Assembly: GCA_017304475.1 (NCBI GenBank)
Contig: JAFKKV010000022.1
Span: forward strand, 62,001 to 126,000
Direction of reading: 5' to 3'
Length of the DNA stretch: 64,000 bases
Source of the DNA: Hyphomicrobiales bacterium
GTDB taxonomy: Bacteria > Pseudomonadota > Alphaproteobacteria > Rhizobiales > Phreatobacteraceae
The notes under the pieces were generated by a model. That model was not told where the DNA came from, did not search any database, and saw only the letters and a list, made by a program, of their open reading frames with translations. Positions 10,030-19,662 of the stretch are shown piece after piece; within the stretch, counting starts at the first letter, position 1; every line of letters begins with the position of its first letter. Position numbers and translations under genes: made by a program.

Positions 10030-11268
10030 TTACCGCGCGCGCTTCGAGGCCCAGGTCGGCGCCGGATGGACCGCCGCCGCCGTCCTCGCCATCTCCGGGA
10101 AGACGACCTCGGGCTTGCCTTTCAGCACCTGGCCGACGGTCGAGCCGAGCAGGATCGGGTCGCCGTCGCCATCGGCGGTGAACTTGATCCGGCCATAGAG
10201 CGAATCCACGTCGAGGCCGGCCAGGGCGTCGCGCACCTTCTGCGGATCGAGCGAATTGGCCGCCTTCATGGCATGGACATAGGCGACGATGCAGGCCGCT
10301 CCCGATGCCGTGTGATAGGCGATGTCGCGGGTGAAATGCTTGCGGTAATAGTCGGCGAATTGCTGCGCCGAGCCGAAAAAGGCGTCCTTGTAGGGCGCGC
10401 GCTCGTCCCAGAACTGCTGGAAGAACAGCGCTTCGCCGAAATTGCCGAGGGCTTCGCGGAAGCTCAGCAATTGCGGCCCGAGCGACAGGTAGAGCAGGGG
10501 CACGTCGACATTCGACGAGATCAGCTGGCGCGCGATCAGCAGCGAGTTCTGGTCGTGGGTCGTGCAGAGCAGCACGTCCGGCTTCTTGCCGCGCACCTGA
10601 TTGACCAGGTTGGACGCGTCCGTGATGTTTTCCGGCAGCGTCAGGACGTCGTTGATCGGCAGTCCCTTGGACTTGCCATAAGCGATCATGCCTTCGGCCA
10701 GCGTCTTGGAGAACGCGTCGTTGGACATGGCCACCATGATCGATTTCGGCGCCGGGTTGAGCACCTTGAAATATTCGATGGTGTTGTAGAGCTGGCGCGA
10801 GGCGCGCGGGAACATGCAGAAGATGTTCTTGTAGTTCTGCGTATAGATCTGGTCGGAGGCGCCGCCGGTCTGCATCATTGGCTTCTTGGCGCGCTCGACG
10901 ATGGCCGCGGTGGGCAGGACGATATTGCTGCCGAAGGAGCCGAGGAAAAAGTCGACATTCTGGTCGAGGTGGCGCTGGATCAGGGTGGAGGCGCGCGCCG
11001 GGTCGGAGGCATCGTCGAACAGCCTCACCTCGATCTTGTAGCGCTTGCCGGCGATCTCGACGCCGCCCAGCTCCTCGTTGAAGAATTTCTGCGCGGTGAG
11101 ATAGCCATTGTTGACGTTGAGGCCGGTCTCCGCCGCGCGTCCGGACAGCGGCACCGATCCGCCGATGACGATCGTGTCGGTGGTCTGCGCCAGGGCCCGG
11201 CCGGAGACCAGGGGCGCGGCGACGGCGGCGCTCGTCAGCTTCAGGATCGAACGGCGGTTCAGCATCAT
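10030..11268 (-). CDS. ABC transporter substrate-binding protein, LivK/type-1 periplasmic binding fold
   Basis: A 412-residue secreted binding protein. The N-terminus MMLNRRSILKLTSAA followed by a hydrophobic stretch and GRALA looks like a twin-arginine (Tat) signal. The mature protein has the Peripla_BP_6 pattern: IVIGGSVPLSGRAAETG at the start, then GGVEIAGKRYKIEVRLFDDA and the KSIMVAMSNDAFSKTLAEGM lobe. It captures the ligand for the permeases downstream. A GAGGGG motif fits the second ATG (11265) slightly better than the first. It diverges from the LysR regulator. The ligand may be an aromatic or short organic acid. Confidence 0.88.
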   Translation of the reverse strand: MMLNRRSILKLTSAAVAAPLVSGRALAQTTDTIVIGGSVPLSGRAAETGLNVNNGYLTAQKFFNEELGGVEIAGKRYKIEVRLFDDASDPARASTLIQRHLDQNVDFFLGSFGSNIVLPTAAIVERAKKPMMQTGGASDQIYTQNYKNIFCMFPRASRQLYNTIEYFKVLNPAPKSIMVAMSNDAFSKTLAEGMIAYGKSKGLPINDVLTLPENITDASNLVNQVRGKKPDVLLCTTHDQNSLLIARQLISSNVDVPLLYLSLGPQLLSFREALGNFGEALFFQQFWDERAPYKDAFFGSAQQFADYYRKHFTRDIAYHTASGAACIVAYVHAMKAANSLDPQKVRDALAGLDVDSLYGRIKFTADGDGDPILLGSTVGQVLKGKPEVVFPEMARTAAAVHPAPTWASKRAR

Positions 11269-11460
11269 AATCCCCTCAAAAACCCCTCAATGGTCACAGC
11301 CGCGCACGTTTCGCGCACGGTGTGCCGAGGATCGGAAGGAGCCTGCCGGGGAATGGTGTTCTCCCCATATTCGGTCCGGCGGCGGATCGCTTCTGTCTCT
11401 GCACGGGACGGGAGGATGACGGTGCCGTGACAGCCGATAAAGACTGGATGCGGCATTGGA

Positions 11461-11481
11461 TTTATGTAAGCTCTGCATAAA
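11461..11481. promoter_or_regulatory. Inverted repeat at the lysR start, possible LysR autoregulatory site
   Basis: TTTATG (11461-11466) and CATAAA (11476-11481) are perfect inverted arms with a 9-bp spacer, abutting the lysR ATG and in the 212-bp gap shared with livK. LysR-type regulators often bind dyads with T-N11-A character in such divergent gaps. Its overlap with the start codon suggests autorepression; this is inference. Confidence 0.35.
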
Positions 11482-12446
11482 TGGACACCTTGCAGGCCTA
11501 CCGCGCCTTTCTGCGCGTCGCCGAGACCACCAGCTTCAGCCGGACGGCGGAGGAGCTGCGCCTGCAGCAGTCGCATGTCAGCCGGCTGGTCGCGGGTCTC
11601 GAGGCGCAGCTCGGCGTCCAGCTCCTGCGCCGCACCACGCGGTCGGTCACCGTCACCGAGGAGGGCGAGCGTTTCCGCCTGCGGCTGGCGGCGATCCTCG
11701 GCGCGCTCGACGAATGCGAGACCGAGATCCGGAACCGGCGGGCCGAGCCGGTCGGCCTGATCCGCGTCGCCTGTCCGACCACGCTCGGGCGGGTGGTCAT
11801 CGCGCCGATCGTCCATGCCTTCCTGGAGCGCTACCCGAAGACGCGGGTCGAGCTCCTGATGAACAACAATCTCGTCAATCTTGCGGGCGACGGTGTCGAC
11901 ATCGCGGTCCGGGTCGGCCGGATCGCCGACAGCGATCACCCGAGCCGCATGCTCGGCCATGTCGAGCAGCGGCTGGTCGCCAGCCGCGCCTATCTCGACC
12001 GCGTCGGGCCGATCGCCGAGCCGCTGGATCTCGCCGACAAGAACTGCCTGTGCTTCGCCTCGAATGGCGGGGTCCAGGTCTGGCGTTTCGCCAGGGACGG
12101 GGTGATCCGTTCGGTCAGCGTGCAGGGCGACTTCATCGCCAATGACGCGGAAACCCTGATGGCGCGCTGCATGGCCGGGTTCGGACTGACCTTGCTGCCG
12201 GGATGGCTCCTGGCGAGTGATCCGGCCGCCAAGCGGCTGGTGCGGGCCATGCCGGATTGGGCGGGCCCGGCCATGCCGCTGCACGTGCTCTGCGCCGATC
12301 GCAACCACCGGCCGCTCAAGATCCAGGCTTTCCTCGGCTTCCTCGAGGAGCGCCTGAAGGCGCATCTGGTCGCCGCGGCGCCGGTCCGGGGCGGGCCGCC
12401 GGCCGCGGATCAACTCACCTCGAACCAGACGACAAGCGGGCCCTGA
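11481..12446 (+). CDS. LysR-family transcriptional regulator
   Basis: A 321-residue LTTR. The N-terminal winged HTH spans residues 1-60 (LQAYRAFLRVAETTSFSRTA, LQQSHVSRLVAGLEAQLGV) with a linker helix and a C-terminal substrate-binding domain beginning near IRVACPTTLGRVVI. It diverges from the liv-type operon and probably controls it in response to the imported compound. Its last dozen codons read through a sequence that, on the other strand, matches the 3' end of the multicopper-oxidase-like gene more than 1 kb away (see the relic at 12410). Confidence 0.9.
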   Translation: MDTLQAYRAFLRVAETTSFSRTAEELRLQQSHVSRLVAGLEAQLGVQLLRRTTRSVTVTEEGERFRLRLAAILGALDECETEIRNRRAEPVGLIRVACPTTLGRVVIAPIVHAFLERYPKTRVELLMNNNLVNLAGDGVDIAVRVGRIADSDHPSRMLGHVEQRLVASRAYLDRVGPIAEPLDLADKNCLCFASNGGVQVWRFARDGVIRSVSVQGDFIANDAETLMARCMAGFGLTLLPGWLLASDPAAKRLVRAMPDWAGPAMPLHVLCADRNHRPLKIQAFLGFLEERLKAHLVAAAPVRGGPPAADQLTSNQTTSGP

Positions 12447-12457
12447 TCGTCGCCGAA
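12410..12457 (-). pseudogene. Relic 1 of a multicopper-oxidase-like gene 3' end
   Basis: Read on the minus strand this segment encodes DDQGPLVVWFEVS and then a TGA at 12412-12410, closely matching the C-terminus of the gene at 13642-15012 (DQGPLVSWFEVS). About 44 bp align with a handful of mismatches, clustered near the middle; homology stops at about 12457. It overlaps the lysR 3' end. It marks where the oxidase gene once ended, tail to tail with lysR. Confidence 0.7.
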
Positions 12458-12465
12458 AAGAGCTC

Positions 12466-12670
12466 GACGTCATCCCCGGCCGAGCGAAGCGAGGGGAAGG
12501 GGATCCAGGGGTTGCAGGGCAAAAGCCGGGACGCTGCGAAATCCCCCAAACGGAAGCACCGGCCGGTACGATTTAATGCGCCGAGAGCGCGACCTGTCGA
12601 CCCCTGGATCCCCTTCCCCTCGCGTCGGCAGAAGCAAGAGCTTCTGCCGGGCTCGGCCGGGGATGACGTA
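12466..12670. repeat. REP-A composite repeat (inverted pair) with internal hairpin
   Basis: Two arms of the REP-A core in inverted orientation: 12466-12520 and 12599-12670, separated by 78 bp. The right arm contains a perfect hairpin with stem GGCAGAAGC and loop AAGA at 12627-12648. A similarly built composite occurs at 49337-49522. It fills most of the gap between the two oxidase-gene relics. The rest of the 555-bp gap 12447-13001 holds relic 2 and no gene. Confidence 0.75.
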
Positions 12671-12775
12671 GAGCCCATGTCGACTGTTGTTCCGGTTGCG
12701 ATAACAGCCACCGACGCCCTTTGCGGGCCCCCTAAGGTGACAATCGAGGGCAGGGCGCGCCGTCTCTCTGGCTTC

Positions 12776-12875
12776 AGCTCACCTCGAACCAGGACACCAG
12801 CGGGCCCTGATCGTCGCCGATCGCCTGGGCGGAGATGATCCACTTGCCGGGATTGTCGGCCTGGAAGGCGATGCG
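12776..12875 (-). pseudogene. Relic 2: 100-bp duplicate of the multicopper-oxidase-like gene 3' end
   Basis: 12776-12875 matches 13644-13743 at 98 of 100 positions (differences within TCGTCGCC/TCGTTGCC and TTGCCGGG/TTGCCAGG). On the minus strand it still encodes the last 32 residues of the oxidase followed by TGA, then homology stops abruptly at 12875. The copy and the intact gene end are direct repeats flanking the small membrane-protein gene at 13002-13613. Confidence 0.85.
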
Positions 12876-13001
12876 CGTTCGGGAATGTCCGATGACGACA
12901 AGAATGCCCCCGGTTCGACTTGGTTTCTGACGGCTTGATCAAGTATGCCGGCCTGCAACTGCGGCGGCGATATTGGCAATGCAGGTCAGAGAGGCGTGAC
13001 G

Positions 13002-13613
13002 CTAACGGACGGTAAGCAGCGGGCATCCCTTGCGGTGATGTTCACGGCGATCCGAGAGATCGAAGCCATCCATTCTGATCGGAATACATTCGACCTGTTC
13101 TTCCGCACCAACGAAACGCCAACGTTCGGTTCGACCGTCTCGAAAGGCGTCAAAAGCACCCAGATAGATCCAGCGATCGGCCGGCAAGGAGAATGTCTCA
13201 AGTCGCTGCAACGGTGACAGCGATGCGCCGATGCGAACGGCCTGCGGTCGAAGTATGGCGATCTGATCGTCGCCAACGGAATAAATGCTCAAGCGGTGCG
13301 GGGCCGACTCCCAGAAGGGGTCGAAGACGTCGAGTCGCTGGGTCTTGTCGGCTATGGAGACGACGACAAAGCGCTCGTATTCGCTGGAACGGCCGCCCTC
13401 GTAGAGTGTGATCGTCGGCTTCGCGGTAAGCGACGAGATCGTCGTTCGGCTCAGCTCGGTCGGTGCGAACCAATTCGTGATGGTCTCACGCAGTGCGTGC
13501 GGGAATTGGCCGCCAAGCGCCACGACCGAAACCGATGCCACGAAGAAAACGAGGCTGAGATAAAGGACCAGACTTATCGCAATACCGCGTGCCGACGTCT
13601 TCGCTTGCCGCAT
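13002..13613 (-). CDS. Unknown membrane-anchored protein, cassette cargo between duplicated gene ends
   Basis: A 203-residue protein with one N-terminal transmembrane segment (IAISLVLYLSLVFFVASVSVVAL) and an extracytoplasmic domain of about 165 residues with mixed strand and helix (RFVVVSIADKTQRLDVFDPF, HRLSIYSVGDDQIAILRP). Cys occurs only near the C-terminus. No family is recognised. It lies between two 100-bp direct copies of the neighbouring oxidase gene's 3' end, and its base use appears less GC-rich than its neighbours, so it may have been acquired. The start at 13613 gives the signal-anchor and is accepted. Confidence 0.6.
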   Translation of the reverse strand: MRQAKTSARGIAISLVLYLSLVFFVASVSVVALGGQFPHALRETITNWFAPTELSRTTISSLTAKPTITLYEGGRSSEYERFVVVSIADKTQRLDVFDPFWESAPHRLSIYSVGDDQIAILRPQAVRIGASLSPLQRLETFSLPADRWIYLGAFDAFRDGRTERWRFVGAEEQVECIPIRMDGFDLSDRREHHRKGCPLLTVR

Positions 13614-13641
13614 CTTGCCGGTCCCGAGCAGGGCCAGTTTT

Positions 13642-15012
13642 TTAGCTCACCTCGAACCAGGACACCAGCGGGCCCTGATCGTTGCCGATCGCCTGGGCGG
13701 AGATGATCCACTTGCCAGGATTGTCGGCCTGGAAGGCGATGCGGGAGGTCTGGCCGGGCGCCACCATGACGGTGTCGAGGAAGAACGGCTTCCAGCCGTC
13801 GTCGAGGCCGTCGAGCAGGCGGGCCTGGTGGCCGTGCAGGTGAACCGCCTGGAACTGCTTGGTGTCGTTGCGCAGGCCGGCCATGACGACGGTGCCGCGG
13901 CGGACCTTGAAGGCGGGCTGAGGGCCGGGCGCCCGGTCGGCCCGGCCGTTGAAGGCGGTGGCGCCGGCGGGTCTCGGCTCGATGCCGAGATCGAGCCTGA
14001 AGGCGCGCTGGAACTCCATGGTCTGGGCGATCGGATTGGGACTGAGCGGCTGCGGGGCGGTGAGCGGCGCGGGCCGGGCAGGGGAGCCGCCCGATATCGC
14101 CAGATGGCCCTTGAGGGTCGCCCCGGCGAAATTGGTCACTTCCAGCGGCACCTGCGTGCCCGGTGCGCCGGTGACGTCGAGCATGACCTCGGCGCGCTGG
14201 CCCGGGCCGAGCACGATGCGCGCCTGGTCGAGCAGGAAGGTCTCGCAGGGCTGGCCGTCGAGCGCCATCAGGGTCAAGGGCTGTCCCGGAATGGTGAATT
14301 GCAGGATGCGGGCATGGGCGGCATTGGCGAGGCGCAGCCAGAGCCGCTCGTTGGCGCGCGCCTCGATGGCGAGCGACGGCGCGCCGTTGACGGTGAGGTG
14401 GCGGCCGGCGATGCCGGGGGCGGCCTGCGGCTCCAGCACGAAGCCCGGCTCGGCAACGGCGCCCGAGCCGTCGAGCGCCCAGTCGTCGAGCACGAGCGTC
14501 AGCTCCCGGTCGGCGGTCGGCAGGCTCTGGCCATCGACGATCAGCAGGCCGGCGAGGCCGCGGCTCATCTGTCCCGCGCCGAGTTCGGAGTGCCAGGGCC
14601 GATAGAGGAAGGTGCCGGCATCCTGCGGGGTGAAGGCGATGTCGAAGCTCGCGCCGGGCGCCACCGCCTGCTGGGTCAGGCCGGGGACGCCGTCCATGCG
14701 GTTGTCGATGCGCATGCCATGCCAGTGCAGGGCGGTCGGCTCGTCCAGGCCGTTGACGAATCGCAGCCGGAATTCCTCGCCGCGGCGGGCGCGCAGCGTC
14801 GGTCCCGGATTGACGCCGTCGAAACCCCAGACCGGCGTGGCCGGCAGGTCCTGCCCGCGCAGCTTGGCCTCGCCCCGCATGGCGGTCAGCGTGCGGGGCG
14901 CGGCCTGCGCCAGCACCGGGCCGCCGGGCAGGGCGGCGATGATGGCCTGGCCGGCGGCAAGCCCGAGCCCCTGAAGCGCCTTGCGGCGGCTGATGCACGT
15001 CGAAATGGGCAT
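13642..15012 (-). CDS. Multicopper-oxidase-like protein (cupredoxin fold, Tat-exported), copper ligands incomplete
   Basis: A 456-residue protein with a Tat signal (SRRKALQGLGLAAG) and three cupredoxin domains. The HWHG motif is at about residues 96-99 and HLHGH at about 391-395. Two usual copper motifs are altered: the domain-1 HxH is YRPWHS (137-142), and the C-terminal HCHxxxH block, which carries the type-1 Cys, is absent (NPGKWIISAQAIGNDQGP). It is therefore unlikely to be a standard laccase and may be closer to copper-poor SufI/FtsP-like proteins. The ATG at 15012 has AGGG six bases upstream; ATG 15027 and a frame reaching 15189 are less likely. Its 3' end is repeated twice downstream. 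Confidence 0.85.
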   Translation of the reverse strand: MPISTCISRRKALQGLGLAAGQAIIAALPGGPVLAQAAPRTLTAMRGEAKLRGQDLPATPVWGFDGVNPGPTLRARRGEEFRLRFVNGLDEPTALHWHGMRIDNRMDGVPGLTQQAVAPGASFDIAFTPQDAGTFLYRPWHSELGAGQMSRGLAGLLIVDGQSLPTADRELTLVLDDWALDGSGAVAEPGFVLEPQAAPGIAGRHLTVNGAPSLAIEARANERLWLRLANAAHARILQFTIPGQPLTLMALDGQPCETFLLDQARIVLGPGQRAEVMLDVTGAPGTQVPLEVTNFAGATLKGHLAISGGSPARPAPLTAPQPLSPNPIAQTMEFQRAFRLDLGIEPRPAGATAFNGRADRAPGPQPAFKVRRGTVVMAGLRNDTKQFQAVHLHGHQARLLDGLDDGWKPFFLDTVMVAPGQTSRIAFQADNPGKWIISAQAIGNDQGPLVSWFEVS

Positions 15013-15272
15013 GGAATACCCTGCCATGGCTTGAATCGGCCTTCCTCTTACCATGGGCGGAACCTGCCGGTCGCCTCGGGCGGGGTGCCGCCATTGCGTC
15101 GCTTCGGCGCAGCCCGCGGCCGGCGCATCCAGGCCTCGCGGCAGGCCGTCCCGCGCCAAGTCCGCGCGGCTGTCATTTTTTTGATGCATGCGGCAAAACC
15201 CGGTGCTAAGAGGCCGCGCCCGGTGGCGGTCTGCGCCTACCGGGACGAGAAGCTATTTTCGAGCGGCCCTCG

Positions 15273-15357
15273 GCGGGCGTGGTGGAATTGGTAGACACGC
15301 GGGATTTAGGTTCCCGTGGCGAAAGCCGTGGGGGTTCAAGTCCCTCCGCCCGCACCA
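15273..15357 (+). tRNA. tRNA-Leu (anticodon UAG)
   Basis: An 85-nt gene with a complete cloverleaf. The acceptor stem GCGGGCG pairs with CGCCCGC, the anticodon stem CGGGA/TCCCG encloses the loop TTTAGGT (anticodon TAG), there is a long class II variable arm, GTTCAAG in the T loop and an encoded CCA. It lies just upstream of trigger factor. Confidence 0.97.
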
Positions 15358-15408
15358 CCTACCGATCGGGACCGGTCCACAGACCACGAACACGAAAGAA
15401 ACTGAGCC

Positions 15409-16764
15409 ATGCAGGTGACAGCCACCCTGTCCGAAGGTCTGAAGCGCGAATTCCGCGTCGTGGTTCCCGTGACCGATCTCGCTGCGCGCGCCGACGCGCG
15501 GCTCGACGACCTCAAAGGGCGCGTCAACATCAACGGCTTCCGCCCGGGCAAGGTGCCGGTGCAGCACCTGAAGAAGCTCTATGGCAAGTCGGTGCTGGCC
15601 GAGACCATCGAGGCGCTGGTCGGCGAAGCCAACAAGAAGATCATCGAGGACAACGGCTTCAAGCTCGCCATGGAGCCGTCGGTGAAGCTGCCGGAGGCCC
15701 AGGACGAGGCCCAGGCGGTGTTCGACGGCAAGGCCGATCTCGACTACACTGTCGCCTTCGAAGTGCTGCCGACCATCACGCTCGCCGATTTCAAGGGCAT
15801 CAAGGTCGAGAAGCCGGTGGTCGAGCCGGGCGAGGCCGACATCCAGGCCATGCTCGACACCATGGCCAAGCAGAACCGTCCGTTCGAGCCGAAGACCAAG
15901 GGCAAGGCCGAGACCGGCGACCGCCTGACCGTTTCTTTCGTCGGCACCATCGACGGCGAGAAATTCGACGGCGGCACCGCCGAGGACATTCAGGTCGAGA
16001 TCGGCTCGAACTCGTTCATTCCGGGCTTCGAGGACCAGCTGGTCGGCGTCAAGGCCGGCGACGAGAAGCTGATCAAGGTCAAGTTCCCGTCGAACTACAT
16101 GGCCCAGCAGCTGGCCGGCAAGGATGCCGAATTCGCCACCACGGTGAAGAGCATCGAGAAGCCGGGCGAGCGCGAGATCAACGACGAATTCGCCAAGATG
16201 GTCGGCTTCGAGGATCTCGAGAAGCTGAAGGGCGCGATCACCGACAAGCTGAAGGACGAATATGCCAGCGCCTCGCGCCGCAAGGTGAAGCGCGTGCTGC
16301 TCGACGCCCTCGACGAGAAACATGCCTTCGAACTGCCGCCGACCCTGGTCGAGCAGGAGTTCGAGAGCGTCTGGCGCCAGGTCACCCAGGATCTGGAATC
16401 GCGCGGCAAGACCTTCGCCGACGAGGACACCACCGAGGAAAAGGCGCGTGAGGACTACCGCAAGATCGCCGAGCGGCGGGTTCGTCTCGGCCTCGTCCTT
16501 GCGGAGATCGGTGACAAGGCCCAAATCAAGATCAGCGACGAGGAAGTGACGCGCGCGGTCGTCGAGCGGGCCCGTCAGTTCCCTGGTCAGGAGCAGCAGG
16601 TCTGGGACTATTACCGCAAGACGCCCGAAGCGCTGGCTTCGCTCCGCGCCCCGATCTTCGAGGAGAAGGTCGTGGACTATATTCTGGAACTCGCCGAAGT
16701 GACCGAGAAGGTCGTCTCCAAGGACGATCTCCTGAAGGACAACGAGGACGAGGAGGCCGCGTAA
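15409..16764 (+). CDS. tig: Trigger factor, ribosome-associated chaperone and prolyl isomerase
   Basis: A 451-residue trigger factor, the usual length. The N-terminal ribosome-binding domain contains the family signature INGFRPGKVPVQHLKKLYGK (the loop docking on ribosomal protein L23); the central FKBP-type PPIase domain starts near residue 155 (KGKAETGDRLTVSFVGTIDG), and the C-terminal helical chaperone arms follow. It binds nascent chains at the tunnel exit. It is followed by a GC-rich hairpin and then clpP-clpX, the conserved tig-clpP-clpX-lon-hup order. Confidence 0.97.
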   Translation: MQVTATLSEGLKREFRVVVPVTDLAARADARLDDLKGRVNINGFRPGKVPVQHLKKLYGKSVLAETIEALVGEANKKIIEDNGFKLAMEPSVKLPEAQDEAQAVFDGKADLDYTVAFEVLPTITLADFKGIKVEKPVVEPGEADIQAMLDTMAKQNRPFEPKTKGKAETGDRLTVSFVGTIDGEKFDGGTAEDIQVEIGSNSFIPGFEDQLVGVKAGDEKLIKVKFPSNYMAQQLAGKDAEFATTVKSIEKPGEREINDEFAKMVGFEDLEKLKGAITDKLKDEYASASRRKVKRVLLDALDEKHAFELPPTLVEQEFESVWRQVTQDLESRGKTFADEDTTEEKAREDYRKIAERRVRLGLVLAEIGDKAQIKISDEEVTRAVVERARQFPGQEQQVWDYYRKTPEALASLRAPIFEEKVVDYILELAEVTEKVVSKDDLLKDNEDEEAA

Positions 16765-16802
16765 GCGGCCCCCGCGACCTCAGCTTTCGTTCTGGGTCGG
16801 TG

Positions 16803-16830
16803 AGGGGCCGCGCGCCACGCGGCCCCTTCG
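16803..16830 (+). terminator. Hairpin terminator after tig
   Basis: GGGGCCGCG and CGCGGCCCC form a 9-bp stem around CGCCA, followed by a weak T-containing tail. It lies between tig and clpP. Confidence 0.5.
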
Positions 16831-16939
16831 CATGTTCGGTGGGGACCAGGTTCACCTGGATTGCGCGATCCCGTTAGGATTGCGTCAAAGAGAATCGGCG
16901 AAAGACACGCCGGAATGGGCTCCTTGAGGACTTAAGACG

Positions 16940-17572
16940 ATGCGAGATCCGGTCGACATCCTGAACAACTATCTCGTCCCCATGGTGGTCGAGCAGACCA
17001 ATCGCGGCGAGCGGTCCTACGATATCTATTCGCGCCTGCTGAAGGAGCGCATCATCTTCCTGTCGGGTCCGGTCGAGGACGGCATGGCGACGCTGATCGT
17101 CGCGCAGCTGCTGTTCCTCGAGGCTGAGAACCCGAAAAAGGAGATCAGCATGTATATCAACTCGCCGGGTGGCGTCGTCACGGCGGGCATGTCGATCTAC
17201 GACACCATGCAGTTCATCAAGCCGCCGGTCACCACGCTGTGCATGGGCCAGGCCGCCTCGATGGGCTCGCTGCTGCTGACCGCCGGCGCGCCCGGCCAGC
17301 GCCTGGCGCTGCCGAATTCGCGCATCATGGTGCACCAGCCCTCCGGCGGCTATCGCGGTCAGGTCACCGACATCCTGATCCATGCCGAAGAGGTCAAGGA
17401 GCTGAAGCGGCGGCTGAACGAAATCTATGTGAAACACACCGGCCGCACCCTCAAGGAGATCGAGGAAGCGCTCGAGCGCGACAATTTCATGTCGGCGGCG
17501 AAGGCCAAGGAGTTCGGGCTGATCGACCAGGTGATCGAGCAGCGCCCCGACGAGGCCGAAGCGAAGGCCTGA
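16940..17572 (+). CDS. clpP: ATP-dependent Clp protease proteolytic subunit
   Basis: A 210-residue ClpP. The catalytic Ser lies in MGQAASMGSLLLTAG, the His in RIMVHQPSGGYRG and the Asp further on. N-terminal residues MRDPVDILNNYLVPMVVEQ precede the mature protease, consistent with a short processed propeptide. It forms the tetradecameric barrel that degrades substrates delivered by ClpX (280 bp downstream) or ClpA. Confidence 0.97.
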   Translation: MRDPVDILNNYLVPMVVEQTNRGERSYDIYSRLLKERIIFLSGPVEDGMATLIVAQLLFLEAENPKKEISMYINSPGGVVTAGMSIYDTMQFIKPPVTTLCMGQAASMGSLLLTAGAPGQRLALPNSRIMVHQPSGGYRGQVTDILIHAEEVKELKRRLNEIYVKHTGRTLKEIEEALERDNFMSAAKAKEFGLIDQVIEQRPDEAEAKA

Positions 17573-17851
17573 GGCCGATAGAGCATGGCCGCCGCGGTCG
17601 TGTCACTTTTGGGACACATGCTGCGGCCCAAGGATTGCATAGCCTCACGATGGCGTGTGACGGGCTTTACCAGCCCCTCGCATGTGACGAAATAGCGTTA
17701 ATCATTTCTTGATCCGGGTCAGGCCACCATGGTTGGCTAATCGACCAGCGGGCGGACAGGCCCGGATCCGAGAGCTCAGGAGGCGATCCCGCAAGGGGGA
17801 TGCCTCGCATCAAAGGGCCCGCATGTTTCGCGGGCTCGCGTGGAGAGACAG

Positions 17852-19108
<1,257 letters not shown>

Positions 19109-19132
19109 GGCGCCGCGACCCCTGACGATCGG

Positions 19133-19164
19133 AAAGGCGGGCTTCGGGCCCGCCTTTTTCATTT
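19133..19164 (+). terminator. Intrinsic terminator after clpX
   Basis: GGCGGGC-TTCG-GGCCCGCC-type hairpin preceded by A's and followed by TTTTTCATTTT. Confidence 0.85.
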
Positions 19165-19227
19165 TGGCACAGGGGCCGGCCGCGACCCGGCCATGCCCGT
19201 CCCAAAACGGCAGGCGGCAAAAAGAGC

Positions 19228-19259
19228 GGCAAAAAGAAAGGCGGGCCTGGGCCCGCCTG
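19228..19259 (-). terminator. Intrinsic terminator of the minus-strand gene 19300-19662
   Basis: On the minus strand, AGGCGGGCCCAGGCCCGCCT forms a hairpin followed by TTCTTTTT. It faces the clpX terminator across about 65 bp, so the convergent units are separated. Confidence 0.75.
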
Positions 19260-19299
19260 AAGGTGGAGGTCTGCGGAGGAAACGGTCGGAGGGGATCGA

Positions 19300-19662
19300 T
19301 CAATCGTAGCTGAAACGGGTGCCGCGGCCGGTCCAGGTCAGCGTCACATTGCTCACCTGGCACAGGTTGATCTCGCGGGCTTCGGACTTGTCGCCGTCTT
19401 CGTAGACGATGCGCAGGTCGAACATGCAGGCCTGGGTCCGGCGCGGGAAGGTGATGTTGCGGCGGGTGCCGGAGGGCATGACGCCTTCGCCGAGAATGTC
19501 GCGACCCCAATTGTTGTTGGCCGACGGGCTGACATAGACCTCGTTGACCTGATAGCCGGTGCGGTTGATCAGCGAGAAATTCTGCTGGGCCTGCGCGAAG
19601 GCTTCGGTCGAGGCGACCACCGAGGCAAGGGCGAGGGATGCGAGGAGAAGGCGACGGTGCAT
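19300..19662 (-). CDS. Small secreted protein of unknown function
   Basis: A 120-residue protein with a signal peptide (LLLASLALASVVASTEAFAQA). The mature domain is beta-rich: NRTGYQVNEVYVSPSANNNW, then WGRDILGEGVMPSGTRRNITF and CMFDLRIVYEDGDKSEAR, ending near TWTGRGTRFSYD. It resembles a small conserved secreted family that I recall from Hyphomicrobiales but whose function I do not know. Two Cys could form one disulfide. It is monocistronic with its own terminator. Confidence 0.75.
   Translation of the reverse strand: MHRRLLLASLALASVVASTEAFAQAQQNFSLINRTGYQVNEVYVSPSANNNWGRDILGEGVMPSGTRRNITFPRRTQACMFDLRIVYEDGDKSEAREINLCQVSNVTLTWTGRGTRFSYD

Noticed and set aside
12415..13026. A 203-codon minus-strand frame across the repeat patch
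   Set aside because: It translates REP-A repeats and the oxidase-gene relics in series (SSPAE/KGIQG-like text), a known artefact of such repeats.
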